This document shows positions 43,501 to 53,922 of a stretch of 64,000 bases of DNA, one piece after another. The stretch is taken from assembly GCA_963576735.1 (NCBI GenBank), contig OY755175.1, positions 14,152,401-14,216,400 on the forward strand. Direction: 5' to 3'. Below the pieces are notes generated by a model. That model saw only the letters and a program-made list of their open reading frames with translations. It was not told the DNA's origin and ran no database searches. Every line of letters starts with the position of its first letter. Within the stretch, counting starts at the first letter, position 1. This DNA comes from Bedellia somnulentella. Its lineage: Eukaryota; Arthropoda; Insecta; Lepidoptera; Bedelliidae. Made by a program: the position numbers and the translations under genes.

Positions 43501-45866
43501 AAGAGAAATGATGAATATAATAAATAAAATTGATTGATGGAACTTACATAAATTTGCTGTTCATTGTACCGAATGTGAAGATTACGTAGAATCGTGTACT
43601 CTTGCAACTCTCCTAACGTGATCATATCTTCAACTCCCAACTTAGAAGATGCGTGAAGTGGCTTCAAAACTTGATCAATCGTCGTAGAATATACTTTGCC
43701 GTCATCATCTTTAACTTGTATTTTGTCCCCAGAACTATTGAGAATTTTAACAGCAACTGGGATATCAAACTCGGTTTTTCCATCAGGTTTTAGCCAAACA
43801 AGGTCCTAAGAACAGAGGTAATAAGAAATTATTGAATGTTGTTTCCCTCCCCGGGCATACGTCGCTAGGTGAAACTTATTGAACAGTAAGCAGCTACCGC
43901 GCCGTGTAATACTTACCATCTACCACGGCCTGCAACTTACTACGTATACCTAGTAATTTAAAAGAACTGGCGAAAACAATCTAGATGTATTTAAACATAT
44001 CTTGCACTATTGGCTGCGTCACAAAACACATTTTCAATAGACCTCCTCTATTTATACATGAGCGTAGCCACGGTAGCCTGGCTCAGACCTGGTGAGGTTC
44101 CTCATGAATCCAAAAAAGAAAAGAAATTACATACATAAATACATATACTCACGGCTATAAATCCCTAAAAGGGGTAACCAGAGCTAAGGAATTAAAAACA
44201 CCTCAGCCACTTTTGGAAAGTTAAATGGGGAAAAGATGATAAATAAAGGTTGTTAGTGATGGGTCTCCAACCCCGTCGCCCAGAAATCCCTTAAAACACC
44301 CCAATACCGTTAGTCGCCTCGTACGTACACCCACCGGATGAAATGGGGTAGTGATATTCTAAGCCAACACTATATAACTGCTGCCCACCCAACGGCTAGC
44401 TACGCCGATGCCTCTATACTTAACAACCCACACATATACATATACTCACGGCTATAAATTCCTAGACGGGGTAACCAGAGGTAGAAATTCCTCAGCCACT
44501 TTTGGGATTTGAATGCGAAAAAGATGGTAAAATAAAGGTTGTTGGTGATGGGTCTCCAACCGCATCGCCCAAAAAATCCCTTAGTATCCCCAATACCGTT
44601 AGTCGCCTCTTACGTACAGCCACCGGATGAAATGGGGTAGTGATATTCTAAGCCGAGACTACACAGCAAAAAAAATACACATTATATATAACTGCTGCCC
44701 ACCCAACGGCTAGCTACGCCGATGCCTCTATACTTATCAACCCAAAATCTCCATAATGACAAATTCTATCATCCTGCACCCCTCTGTTTTCTATCTCTAC
44801 TGCATTCAATCTGCAGTCATGCTTCTTCTGCTACACCCAACATTCACCGACTAAAAAAAACCTAATAGACTAAATCACCTTTTACAAACACCCACGGGTA
44901 AAATGGCTGGTAGTGCTAAATCTAAGCCGAAACTACAAAGACGGCTATAATCCTATATAAGTAGCCAGACCCTCGTAAAATAAACAAATCCTTAGCAAAA
45001 TTTTGGAAGTTGAATGGAAAAAAGATGGTTATCAAAGGATCTTGGGTGATGTGTTTCCATCCACATGAACAGACCACCAGTTACAAAGCCCGGATCCCTT
45101 AGTTTTTCAATAACCATGAAAATATATAAGTTAGATGTCATTCCAAGGGTCAATCACAGCTTCGTACGAGAAATTTTATCGAGATCCGTCTGTCACGTTG
45201 GCGTAAACATTCACGTGTGAAACGAATTAACAGAGTAGCCAGACTAACTCTTAGTGGAATACCAGTAATTTAATTGCTTTTTTAAAGGGGCATATAAATA
45301 ACCTTCGATTTTAATCAAGATACATACATAGCTGTGTAGTGACGGCTCAGAATAGCACTACCCCATTTCTTCCGGTGGGTGTACGTAAGAGGCGACTAAC
45401 GGTATTGGGGCTTATAAGGGATTTTTGGGCGATGCGGTTGGAGACCCATCACCAACAACCTTTATTTTATAATCTTTTCCCCACTCAACTTCCAAAAGTG
45501 GCTGAGGAATTTTTAATTCCTTAGCTCTGGCTACCCCTTCTAGGGATTTATAGCTGTGAGTATATGTATGTATGTATGTATACATACATACATATACTCA
45601 CGCCATTAGTTCCCATTGGGGTAGGCAGAGACTATTGATCGCCACTTCGTACGATCTTGACAAACCTCTCTAGCTTCGTTTACTCCATCAATCTTTTCAT
45701 ACATGCTCTTTTATTCTTCATACTTCGGACGTCAGCCTTTTTGAGCACACTCTCAATTTGGTACAAGTGTGTTCTCCGTGGTCGTCCTCTACTAACATTA
45801 CCACCCACACTAGTATAAAAATGAAAATACGCTGTAACTTACAGAGAGCTGTATTCTGCTCGCCAT
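31556..45866 (-). CDS. Class VII unconventional myosin, 2114 aa
   Basis: The coding exons are 45866-45843, 43805-43548, 42618-42434, 41903-40696, 38224-37977, 37718-36864, 36779-36441, 36251-36037, 35568-33242, 32569-32073 and 31744-31556, all GT/AG and in phase. The motor domain covers about residues 50-730, with P-loop [10 protein letters not shown] (about 157-166), switch [11 protein letters not shown] and switch [11 protein letters not shown]. Four to five IQ motifs ([20 protein letters not shown] and others) bind light chains, then a short charged helix. Next come MyTH4-1 (about 950-1180), FERM-1, an SH3 domain ([13 protein letters not shown]), MyTH4-2 and FERM-2, ending [12 protein letters not shown] ... 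MKQK. This domain order is specific to myosin VII, an actin motor that tethers membrane and adhesion complexes in actin bundles and protrusions. The length is nearer insect Myo28B1/vertebrate MYO7B than crinkled/MYO7A, but the paralogue is not settled. The 24-nt first exon is the least certain part. Introns hold several SINE A/B and LINE insertions. Confidence 0.93.
35719..35997 (+). repeat. SINE family A copy in myosin intron 8
   Basis: Head CCGTGATAGCTCAGTGGGTA, tRNA-like with weak B box, then the body ending GGGGATATACGGCGTGGACG. Antisense to the myosin gene. It lies between two copies of a duplicated exon edge (see findings). Confidence 0.85.
38750..40341. repeat. Tandem duplication, about 596-bp unit, in myosin intron 4
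   Basis: Unit 1 is 38750-39345 and unit 2 is 39346-40341. Each runs from a reversed LINE tail (TATCATACATACATATACAC) through a reversed family A SINE (38890-39253 and 39886-40249) to a family B head (TAGTGTCAGCTTGGAATAGC). Unit 2 is longer by exactly one LINE insertion (39484-39872 plus its duplication). The units are nearly identical. Confidence 0.85.
39474..39882 (+). pseudogene. 5'-truncated LINE copy with 10-bp duplication
   Basis: 39484-39872 is the last about 390 bp of the main LINE, open for most of its length ([39 protein letters not shown]) to the (TATG)n tail. TACTATTGAT flanks it at 39474-39483 and 39873-39882. The good reading frame and clean duplication mark a recent insertion, later than the tandem duplication it sits in. 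Confidence 0.9.
40296..40430 (+). repeat. SINE family B head, 3'-truncated
   Basis: TCTAGTGTCAGCTTGGAATAG to GGACACCCATCACAAACAC. Its first part forms the end of the second tandem unit. Confidence 0.65.
42713..43050 (+). repeat. SINE family A copy, old
   Basis: Degenerate head (ATAGCTGATTGGGCAGACCA, GGGTTCAAATTC), body with CACGTGAGTACACTGTCC, end GGACATACAGCGTGAAAAT. Strongly diverged. In myosin intron 2. Confidence 0.75.
43051..43470. other. Myosin intron 2, unassigned
   Basis: A C+T-rich stretch (CTTCTGCCTCCACCTCCATC) and GGGCCCGGCACGC lie within otherwise plain intron sequence. No repeat family or coding signal is recognised. Confidence 0.25.
44130..44748 (-). repeat. Duplicated SINE family B plus 56-bp flank
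   Basis: Two reversed B copies, 44130-44370 and 44433-44667, are each followed by the same 56-bp flank (ACTGCTGCCCACCCAACGGC ... TGCCTCTATACTTA) at about 44376-44432 and 44693-44748. The flank is too long for a target duplication, so SINE and flank were duplicated together. In myosin intron 1. Confidence 0.8.
44886..45085 (-). repeat. Decayed SINE family B copy
   Basis: Scattered matches (CACCCACGGGTAAAATGG, AAATCTAAGCCGAAACTAC, TTTTGGAAGTTGAATGG) with rearranged order. Confidence 0.45.
45330..45585 (+). repeat. SINE family B copy, complete
   Basis: GCTGTGTAGTGACGGCTCAG to GTGAGTATATGTATGTATG. Close to consensus. It ends head-on against the reversed LINE tail at 45586, making a (TATG)n/(CATA)n palindrome at about 45563-45598. 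Confidence 0.9.
45586..45822 (-). pseudogene. LINE 3' end fragment
   Basis: Reversed tail CATACATACATATACTCACG, then CCATTAGTTCCCATTGGGGT, to GGTCGTCCTCTACTAACATT. It ends 20 bp before the first coding exon of the myosin. Confidence 0.85.
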
Positions 45867-46999
45867 TTTAAACTCGAGATTCTGGGTTTATCACTTATTG
45901 TAGGTACAATTTAACACTCCTAAAAGTTATTGATATATTTGGTAAAATACATTTGAAATTATTTGTATAAAGAAAACACTCATGAGTCGAAACTGAAAGA
46001 CTAATATTTATCAATACATTGATATGAGCAATATGAGTTATCTATAGACTGATAAAGAAAATAATAAGTATATCTTTTGAAAGATTAGAAAAAATATCTA
46101 TTACAACACTCATATAGAAAAGGGCTCATTATAGTCCATAACTCTAGAACTAAAACAAATCTTTATCAAAAATGTAAATTAAATATACATTATTGCTAGG
46201 TCCATTCGTTCTTGTAGTTTAGCGGGGTTTGCAATTCTACCTCTTCCAGAAGAAAACTTGAATGAATATTGTATTTAGTATATTGTTGAATAAAATAAAA
46301 AGGAAAGATCTATAAAAAGATAACACAACAGATCGATAGTCTCTGCCTACCCCATATGGAAAACTAATCGCCATTAGTTAGTGCCTTACTTAAAAATTCC
46401 TATTAATAATATAGACTTGGCAAAACATCATCAATAGGTTTTTTTTACCATATGCTTACACAAAATAACGAAATTGATGTAATAAAAAGTGAAACAAAGT
46501 TAATAGGCATTTTCCGTAGTATCGGATTTCCCTGAGATGTTGGATATATTTATATTGCCTAACTAGTTCACCCACGCAACTCCGTTTGCGTGACAACAGA
46601 CTTTGTTTATGAAGTTCAGGCAAGATTGCGTCCTAAACATATGATCTTCCAAGTTATACCATTTATTCAGTTTGTTTTAAATTGTAATCGAAAACAAAAT
46701 ACCAATTTTTATCTTGAGGAAAAATACATGTTAACTTCAAGCCCCAATTTTACCCATAGTCGCCAACCTCGTGCTCACTTTCATAATAAAAGGAACACCT
46801 GAAAGAAATTTCGAGTTTGGGGTACCTAATATAGTTTTTGCTGTGCGTTGATTCTAAGTCAGTCAGTCAGTTTTGCCTTTTATTTACATAATTAAATCAT
46901 AATTTGGTATGCGATTAAGAGATTTTATATTCTATAAAATAAAACACAAAGGTTAATTTAAATTATATTATTACAAAGCACTTATGTATGTTCTATTTC
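45867..46999. other. Intergenic between myosin and Rpn8
   Basis: Holds the upstream region of the minus-strand myosin and the 3' UTR of Rpn8 (AATAAA on the minus strand at 46884-46879). A LINE tail scrap (GATAGTCTCTGCCTACCCC) lies at 46333-46375. At about 46561-46600 CACCCACGCAACTCCGTTTG resembles a common insect repeat. No other gene is seen. Confidence 0.4.
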
Positions 47000-49900
47000 T
47001 TATTTTCCTTTCTTCTCCTCTTTTTCTTTCTCTTTCTTGTCTCCTTTCGCTTTTTCATCTGTTTTCTTATCATCCTTATCTTTTTTATCTTTAGCTTCCT
47101 CCTTTTTTCCTTCTTCAGCATCTTTATTTGTGATCTTATTATTAATAAGATTATGCAAGGCAATAATGGACCTAATGAGTGCCGCTAGGTACACAACGAG
47201 GGATTGGTCATTTGTCTTAATGTAAAGATTGTCAATGAAACCATCACTGCTTATATCAGGTAGCAGGTTGAAAATATCTTGAAGCTGGTAGATGATTTGA
47301 TGATTCATAGGTAATTGTCCTTTCCCCACTTGAATAAGGTAATCTCTGATTTCAGTCAATTGAGATTCGAGACCTTTAAGACCTAGAAACTGGTTGGTAA
47401 TTTGTTGAGACAGACTTCCAACTGTAGTGTCCTTGATATCTCTTAAAAGATGCTCAACTCCTACTTCTTCAGCTTCCTCCGCTCCAATTTCACTGGGAAC
47501 ATGCTCAAAGGTCCTCGTTGTTGGTGAACCATCATCATGTACCTCCTCTACCGCTCTGTAGGCTTCAGTTGGTAAACCAAGATCCTTGGGTTTAGCATCA
47601 ATTATAACCAGAACTGAATTCGGACAGTAACGTCTGATTAATTCATTGATCGCAACATCGTTTTGATGAAGTTTTGGCCCTGTGTGGTACCAGCCCACTA
47701 CTTTTTCACGGGCATTGACTTTTTTGAACATGGCATACATATTCTCTAGATAGTCATGGTCCAAAAACCAAACGGACTTGTCTTTGTCATCTTCATCGAA
47801 TGGAACTGAAACAAACAATGAGGTTTCTGATATCAAAATGAAAAGTATAGGATTAATTACAGAATATTTCGTTATCAATTCTTGATGACTATCTACCATC
47901 ATTATAACGTAATTATAAAAAATAAATACTTTTTTAGATAATTCTTGACTGCATTTAAAAACATCAAACTGTTATTTTTAGTAACATATTTTCTTTATTT
48001 TTACCTCTTCTTATATAACATGCCATACAACTTATTTAATTCAATGCAGTAATATGTTAGATTCTTTGCTGTAACATACCTGTTACAAAAAATATAAACA
48101 TATTCTTTTACTATGAATACTTACTTATACATACATACAAAGACTCAAGCCCTTTATTCCCATTAGGGTAGACAGAGACTATTGATCTCACTTTGTACAA
48201 TCCTGACAAATGTCTCTTGCTTCCCTCACATTCATCATATTTTCAAACATGCTCTTATTTTTTCTCATATCTTCAGGCTCCTTAGTATTTTTTGTACAAT
48301 CTGCCCGGTTAGTACGAGCGGTGTTTAAACTAGTTATCGCGTGGGATAAAGCAGCCATCTCTTACGCAGAAGGGCAAGCACGAGCGCTATTTTATCGACA
48401 CGATAACGGTTAGAAAGAGATGGCAGTATACGATACTAAGTAAGTGCGTAAGAGATGGCTGCTTTATCCCACGCGATAACTAGTTTAAACACCGCTCGTA
48501 CTAGCCGGGCTGGTCTTTGAATGTCTTGCGTGGCTGTTCTCTATTTACAATACCTTACATAAATAACAAATATATACGGATATTAAACACAGATCAAGCC
48601 TCAAACTAAGTAAGATAATTATGAACAAAATAAGTATGAACATTGGCTCTATGTATCTCTTTTGCTACTTTACTTTCATCCATCCATTGCACTCCATGTA
48701 TCAAACAATCAACATTATTTTTTCTATCTTGCACACAACTACATCATTGACAAATAAAACTTGGTCCCTAGCAGATAATCTTATATTACATAAACCTCTG
48801 ATGTACATCATGACCACTGCACTAACTCTACTTTCAGGGTTATTTGCAACGCCCAAATTTCACTACCATATATCAGTGTAGGAAACAGATCTGCATTATT
48901 AACTGATAATTGAGCCTTTTCAGTCAATTTATGTCTCAACATCAGACTGATCATGGCTATTACACATAAACATTCTTTGACATTTTCCTTTTTGTAAGCA
49001 TCTATTAAAATCTATCTAGGTAAATAGGTACATCTAAAAGGTTCAAGGAGTGGCGGCCATATACCGAACGACGCAGTGTGGGTAGGCCACCCACAAGGTG
49101 GACCAATGATTTGCTGAAAATCGCGGGAAGCCGTTGTATGAGGGCAGCGCAGGACCGGTCATTATGGAAATCTTTAGGGGAAGCCTATGTCCAGCAGTGC
49201 ACGTCTATTGGTTGAATGATGATGGTGATGATTAAAATCTTGTATTCAGTCATACTTCCTATCATTCCTTTTCTATAAAATTAATTTAATAATATACTAC
49301 AATTATTAAGATTTTTCTAACAGCATCACTCTTGTTATAATTGCAGGATAAGACTAAATGGTAAATTAATAAACAATGCATTAGAAAAGATAAAGGGAAT
49401 TTTCGAATATTATACTATAAAACAAACACCTCTATTACAGATATAATAATAGAAAATAATGGACTGTATTTCTCAATATATTAATTAAAACTAAACCATC
49501 TTTTTAAATATATTGTGTGGAGTAATATAAGTTTTGGGCTTTATTATTAAATTTGCCGCAGGATGTTTAAAGTGGTTCCCAAACATGAATAAACGAGCAT
49601 GAATGAAAATATTGATGGATGTGAACAGATCTAGACAGGTTTGCCAGGATCTTACTAAGTGGCGATCAATAGTCTCTGCCTTCCTCAAGAGGAACTAACG
49701 GCCTGAGTATATGTATGCATAAAGTTAAAAAAGTGAGTATAAAATAAATGTGTATTTTTTTAACTTTAAAATGGGTGTAAGATGGATGTCAATCTTGAGC
49801 AAAAAGACAGTAAGTAATATCTTAAGTTCACAATTAGCTCACAAGGTGAAATGAAACAATTTTTTCCATCACATACAAAAATATCAATAATCAAGAAATC

Positions 49901-50809
49901 TTTGTCAAAAAAGACATCAGTATTCAAACAAGAAATCTTTGTCAAAAAAGACATCAGTATTCAAACAATCCTAGTGGGCTCTGTAGGGTCTACAGCAGCA
50001 CAGCATCCTTAGATTCATAGCATAATGTGTTTGAAATCATTGAGTTTAATAAATTGTTTTTTTTTGTTCATTTGGCTTGAGCATATCATAGCATTTAGGT
50101 CACACAACACATCATTTCCCATACATACAACCAGCAACCATCAATTTATAAGAGATTTTGATGTCAAAATGAAATTATCATTGTCAATCTATACAGACAA
50201 ACGCTGTTTATATGTAATAGACCCCATTATTTCTTATAAACATTGGGGACAGTTTAGCAACAAATACTTTTCGTATTCTCTCACTTCAAAGCCTGCCTCT
50301 GTCTAAGACATTTATTAAATAGGCTACACGACTATGATCCACAGTTTAATAACATGTAGTTAAATTTAAATAAATCCAAGTTAAAAGTAAGAAGCCACAA
50401 CTAACAGTCTCTGCTTGTATTTCCAGAATCACCATAATATCAGTGAAACACTTTACTATGTTGAATCAGTGACATACCACTTTCAATACAAATAGATATG
50501 TCTTGATAATCAATTCAATGGAGTATCTCACATCACATAAATTTCGTTTCGGCGACTATTACTGGAAGTCAATAAGATCTAACAGCACCAGCCAAAATTT
50601 GTGATTTCACACAGTGACAATGCTAAAATATTACCTGCAAAGCTATTGGATACATCAAGAACTCCTTTTGCTCGCCAGCAGCCCAATAGTACACCAACTA
50701 CTCTCTTTTGATTGCCAATCTTGCCCATGCGATTGAAATGGTCAACAACACTGAGAAGTACCAGTGGATGGACCACTACTTTATTCGTGACAACTTCGTG
50801 AACAGGCAT
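47000..50809 (-). CDS. Rpn8: 26S proteasome lid subunit Rpn8/PSMD7
   Basis: Two coding exons, 50809-50635 (175 nt) and 47805-47000 (806 nt), join in phase 1 across [14 protein letters not shown], giving 326 residues (human PSMD7 is 324). An MPN domain covers about residues 5-140, starting [19 protein letters not shown]. In Rpn8 this domain has lost the metal-binding JAMM residues: here [18 protein letters not shown] replaces the H-x-H-x10-D pattern. Rpn8 therefore acts as a non-catalytic partner that dimerises with the deubiquitinase Rpn11 in the lid. The C-terminal half ([20 protein letters not shown]) forms the helical bundle, and the tail is a lysine/glutamate-rich run of about 45 residues. 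The 2.8-kb intron contains LINE, RTE and foldback pieces. Confidence 0.95.
48122..48960 (-). pseudogene. LINE fragment carrying a foldback element
   Basis: 48122-48295 is the reversed LINE 3' end (TTCCCATTAGGGTAGACAGA, ACATGCTCTTATTTTTTCTC). 48600-48960 is a further reversed part (TGAACATTGGCTCTATGTAT, ATCCATTGCACTCCATG). The foldback element 48302-48526 lies between. Decayed. In the Rpn8 intron. Confidence 0.7.
48302..48526. mobile_element. Foldback element, 65-bp arms
   Basis: The left arm starts GCCCGGTTAGTACGAGCGG and passes TTATCGCGTGGGATAAAGC to CATCTCTTACGCA. The right arm is its near-perfect reverse complement, ending ACTAGCCGGGC. The centre (AAGCACGAGCGCTATTTTAT ... CAGTATACGATACTAAG) matches the related solo element at 1134-1290. 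No coding sequence. Confidence 0.8.
49040..49236 (+). pseudogene. RTE-like LINE 3' end fragment
   Basis: In frame it reads [20 protein letters not shown], then [19 protein letters not shown] and a stop, followed by ATGATGATGGTGATGATT. The [11 protein letters not shown] and W--LGEAYVQQ pattern with a short GAT-type repeat tail is the usual C-terminus of lepidopteran RTE-type LINE proteins. Distinct from the TATG-tailed LINE. Confidence 0.75.
49540..49712 (+). pseudogene. LINE 3' end fragment
   Basis: AATATTGATGGATGTGAACA, GCCAGGATCTTACTAAGTGG, CAATAGTCTCTGCC, tail GTATATGTATGCATA. Diverged. Confidence 0.75.
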
Positions 50810-51084
50810 TATTGCGAATTTTAATAGGACAAACTAAAAATTTCCTTATACTTGATCAACCTTTGGATTCTTCTATACTCATGTATTCTATATTATTTGA
50901 GTACTTTCTATAAGAATAGCGGCAGGGCAGGATAAATGAAAATTATATTTGAGAACAAACAAAATGAAGTAAAATTTTGACAGTCATCTTTTGTGTTGCC
51001 AGGTTTCTCCTTATTCATCCCTCCCATTCCAATCTGTGCATTCCATACTCAGATTGCAAAACCGGCTGTGTTTTGTTTTTATAC

Positions 51085-51135
51085 CGAAGCTCTGACTACA
51101 GTTTTAGGATTTATAGCCGTGAATGTATGCATGAA
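51085..51135 (+). repeat. SINE family B tail remnant
   Basis: CGAAGCTCTGACTACAGTTT, then AGGATTTATAGCCGTGAATG. Tail only, in the upstream region of Rpn8. Confidence 0.55.
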
Positions 51136-51204
51136 AATATAAGTATTTATTATTACTTTTTGAGGCACACTGAAACTACTCTTAACTATTAAAACAAAAC
51201 AGCG

Positions 51205-51890
51205 ATCTAATTAAGCATCATTGCATCAACACCTGGGCATAATATCGAAATGGGTGAAGAAGTTTGGACTTCTACTAAATCCTGCTAAGTCACAAGCAAT
51301 TATTTTTGGCAGTTCGATGTTACTGAATAAGGCAAATATGGCTCTGGATAGGAAGCTGAGCTATGATGGCATCGATCTTCGCTTTGTCAAACCTGTCAAA
51401 AATCTAGGAGTTATTATGGACAGCACATTTTCGTGGTTGCCCCAAGTGGAAGCCGTAAGTAAAAAAGTCTTTGCATCCTGTCACTCACTTAAGCGCTTGC
51501 AATTTTTCCTGCCTCACCATACTAAAATTACGCTGGCGCAGTCTCTACTGCTTCCGATTCTTGATTACGCAGACGTAAGCTATCTTGACCTCACAGCGGA
51601 GCTACATAACAAACTCAAACGTCTCAAGAACTATTTATGTATCCGATTTATTTTTGGATTACGTAAATACGATCATATTTCTGAGTATCGCGCTCAACTA
51701 AAGTGGCTCCCTATTCGACTTAGGAGGAATACTCATATTTTATGTGTTTTATATAATACCCTTAACAATCCTGCTGCCCCCCATTATCTTCGATGTAAGT
51801 TCACATATTTACGCTCGCACGGCCGTGACTTGGGATCACAGGATAATAAGATGTTGAGCGCACCTCCTCATAGATAAATTAAAATATAAT
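51205..51890 (+). pseudogene. Jockey/CR1-like LINE, RT C-terminal part
   Basis: A 218-codon open frame reads WVKKFGLLLNPAKSQAIIFG, then VKNLGVIMDSTFSW, LAQSLLLPILDYADVSY, then RFIFGLRKYDHISEYR and WLPIRLRRNTHILCVLYN. This is the thumb and C-terminal tail after the catalytic aspartates in jockey/CR1-type LINE reverse transcriptases. The palm with YADD is missing, so the copy is 5'-truncated. The long intact frame suggests a relatively young copy. Confidence 0.8.
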
Positions 51891-51936
51891 TTTGTTAAGA
51901 CCTTAGGTTGGTAGATTTTATAATGATAAGTATATG

Positions 51937-52973
51937 TATATGTCGCAGCCAACTGGTTAAATCAGCTAGCTCATTAAGCAGCTAGCCGCTTAATTAAACG
52001 CCGGCTCCTAGTTAACAGGCTAGCCCACTTGTAAAATGAATTGTCTTCACTGAACGTCCAATCACCTGGCTGATTGAATAGCTAGCCCGTTGGTTTGGGC
52101 TGACGTTATTACAGGCGGGTGATTTGAATTTAGTAAATAAAATTTTCAAGTTTTATTTTACTTTATTTTTCTGTTAAAATTAATAGAATAACTGTTTAAA
52201 AAGTGTTCAATCATGGAAATTTCAATAAATACACCAGCCCTAGCTGATAATAGCAGTTTTGGCGACTATTTGGAAAGTTTTGGAGGTTATAAATTATATA
52301 CAAAATGCTAGGGTGACCACAAATATGATGTTATGGTGGTTGGGCATGAAGAGAATTTAATCCTATGATGCGCTTTATACCTAGGGCCTTACCTATTAAT
52401 ACACATGTTTCTGTTGTTATTCAAGTTGAAACAAATCCTGGACTATATTTTGAATCAGAGCCATGTGTTTTAAAAATCATAAGAATGAAACTGAAAGCTT
52501 AAATGATAATAAAATTGAAGTTACATGTATTGCGATTGTGTGGTATGCCAGTACTTTAAGCTCGTGTGCCAAAGCTTTGTGCCAATTAATTGCTAATATT
52601 GTATTAATTAAATATAATTAAAGTATAACTGCCATAAGAAGTACCTACGTTTTTTTCATTTAAGTTTGATGCGAATTTAATTTTTAGATGCCTATGTAAA
52701 CACCTACCCATATTTTTGTAGCGCACTTTTTGTAAAAAAAAATAATTTAAACAAGTTATTATTTAAAGTTACTTGGTTTTATTTTTATGCTGCATAAAAT
52801 CTTATAGTCACCCTAAATAACCAGACGGCGATACAACGTTCAGCCAAGTGGCTGGACGTTGAGTTCAACTAAATGGCTGACTGAAGTTTAGCCCTTTACT
52901 AGGAGCCGGCGTTTAATTAAATGGCTAGCTTCTTTGTCAGCTGGCTGATTTATCCAGTTGGCTGCGACATATA
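51937..52973. mobile_element. 1-kb element with long inverted ends
   Basis: The left end TATATGTCGCAGCCAACTGG and the reversed right end begin identically, and similarity continues for about 90 bp including TTAATTAAACGCCGGCTCCT. The subterminal arms are packed with variants of AGCTAGC, TGGCTGA and CAGCTGGCTG. The interior (52200-52800) has a short frame starting MEISINTPALADNSSFGDY that soon stops. The target duplication is unclear because the flanks are A+T runs. Superfamily unknown. Confidence 0.7.
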
Positions 52974-52996
52974 TATTTTTATTTATTATACAATAT

Positions 52997-53026
52997 AAAA
53001 ATTATATATATATATATATATATATC
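52997..53026. repeat. (TA)n microsatellite
   Basis: A pure TA run of about 11 repeats directly right of the long-TIR element. Confidence 0.9.
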
Positions 53027-53031
53027 CTGCA

Positions 53032-53440
53032 GCCTATTGTGCGTCCATTGTGTCGATTTTTGCATATAATGTGGCGTCCACCTGCTTTTGGCGTCCGATA
53101 TACGGACGTCGAATGGGAAACACCGAAATTCTTCTTCCCTGTGATCACCTGACTAAGAGAAACTAAGAAAAAAAATTTTTTTTTGGACGCCAATTTTGCA
53201 CGAATATGCATGTGTCTTATTTGAACGGAGTTCCAGCATTTTCCGTCAACAATTTCGATGGCGCTGTTGTTGAAAACATTACTTTCATAGGTCCGCGTTT
53301 TTGGCATCCCGCGTTTTTTGGAATGAAATGCGATGTTGACAAATCTCTTGTAAGCGATACATTAGTACCTATTCATTTGTGTCATCGCATCGGCGGGTTG
53401 TTTTATGATTTGTTTGTGTGAATGAACATTTCCGATTATA
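53032..53440. other. Unassigned block with repeated GGCGTCC motifs
   Basis: GCGTCC or its complement occurs at about 53040, 53072, 53091, 53102 and 53187. A 71-codon plus-strand frame (53206-53421, MHVSYLNGVPAFSVNNFDG) and an overlapping minus-strand frame are open, but neither is recognised. Likely repeat-derived. Confidence 0.35.
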
Positions 53441-53445
53441 CCGAG

Positions 53446-53780
53446 GCCTGTGTCGAAATTTTTCTTTCCTTTATTTATTACAAACGACTAGTGTTCAAAT
53501 CCTGGGTCGGGCCTACACCAATTTGTCTTTTCTAAAGACATATGTGTGGTTAATTTATCATGGTTGTTAACGGTGAGGGAAAACATCGTGAGGAAACCCA
53601 CATGGCTGAGTTGTACTTAGTCATGTGACAGTGTATTCGTACAAAACGGCGATAGGCCTGCCCCCTATCACGTGAGTACACTGTCCATGCAAAACGTGGG
53701 TACTCTGAACACCAGATGACAAAGTCACGTGATGTCCTTCGGGGATATGCGGCGTGAACGTTTATGTTATGTTATGTAAA
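53446..53780 (+). repeat. SINE C scrap joined to 5'-truncated SINE A
   Basis: 53446-53486 is the family C segment GCCTGTGTCGAAATTTTTCT to TTTATTTATTA. At 53489 it switches to family A at CGACTAGTGTTCAAATCCTG and runs to the tail AACGTTTATGTTATGTTATG. The A head is missing. Confidence 0.8.
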
Positions 53781-53922
53781 TATATTGTGAACGGTAATCC
53801 ATGTGCTGCTAATCTTAAAATCTCATATTTATTAGCCTGACAAAGGGTATATGCCATTATTAGGGTAAAGTCGGGTCAGCAATTGAGTATTTTCTTATGT
53901 TGTATATTATTGCATATTATGT

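Noticed and set aside
33222..43667. Plus-strand ORFs opposite the myosin exons
   Set aside because: They mirror conserved myosin codons on the other strand and have no motifs of their own.
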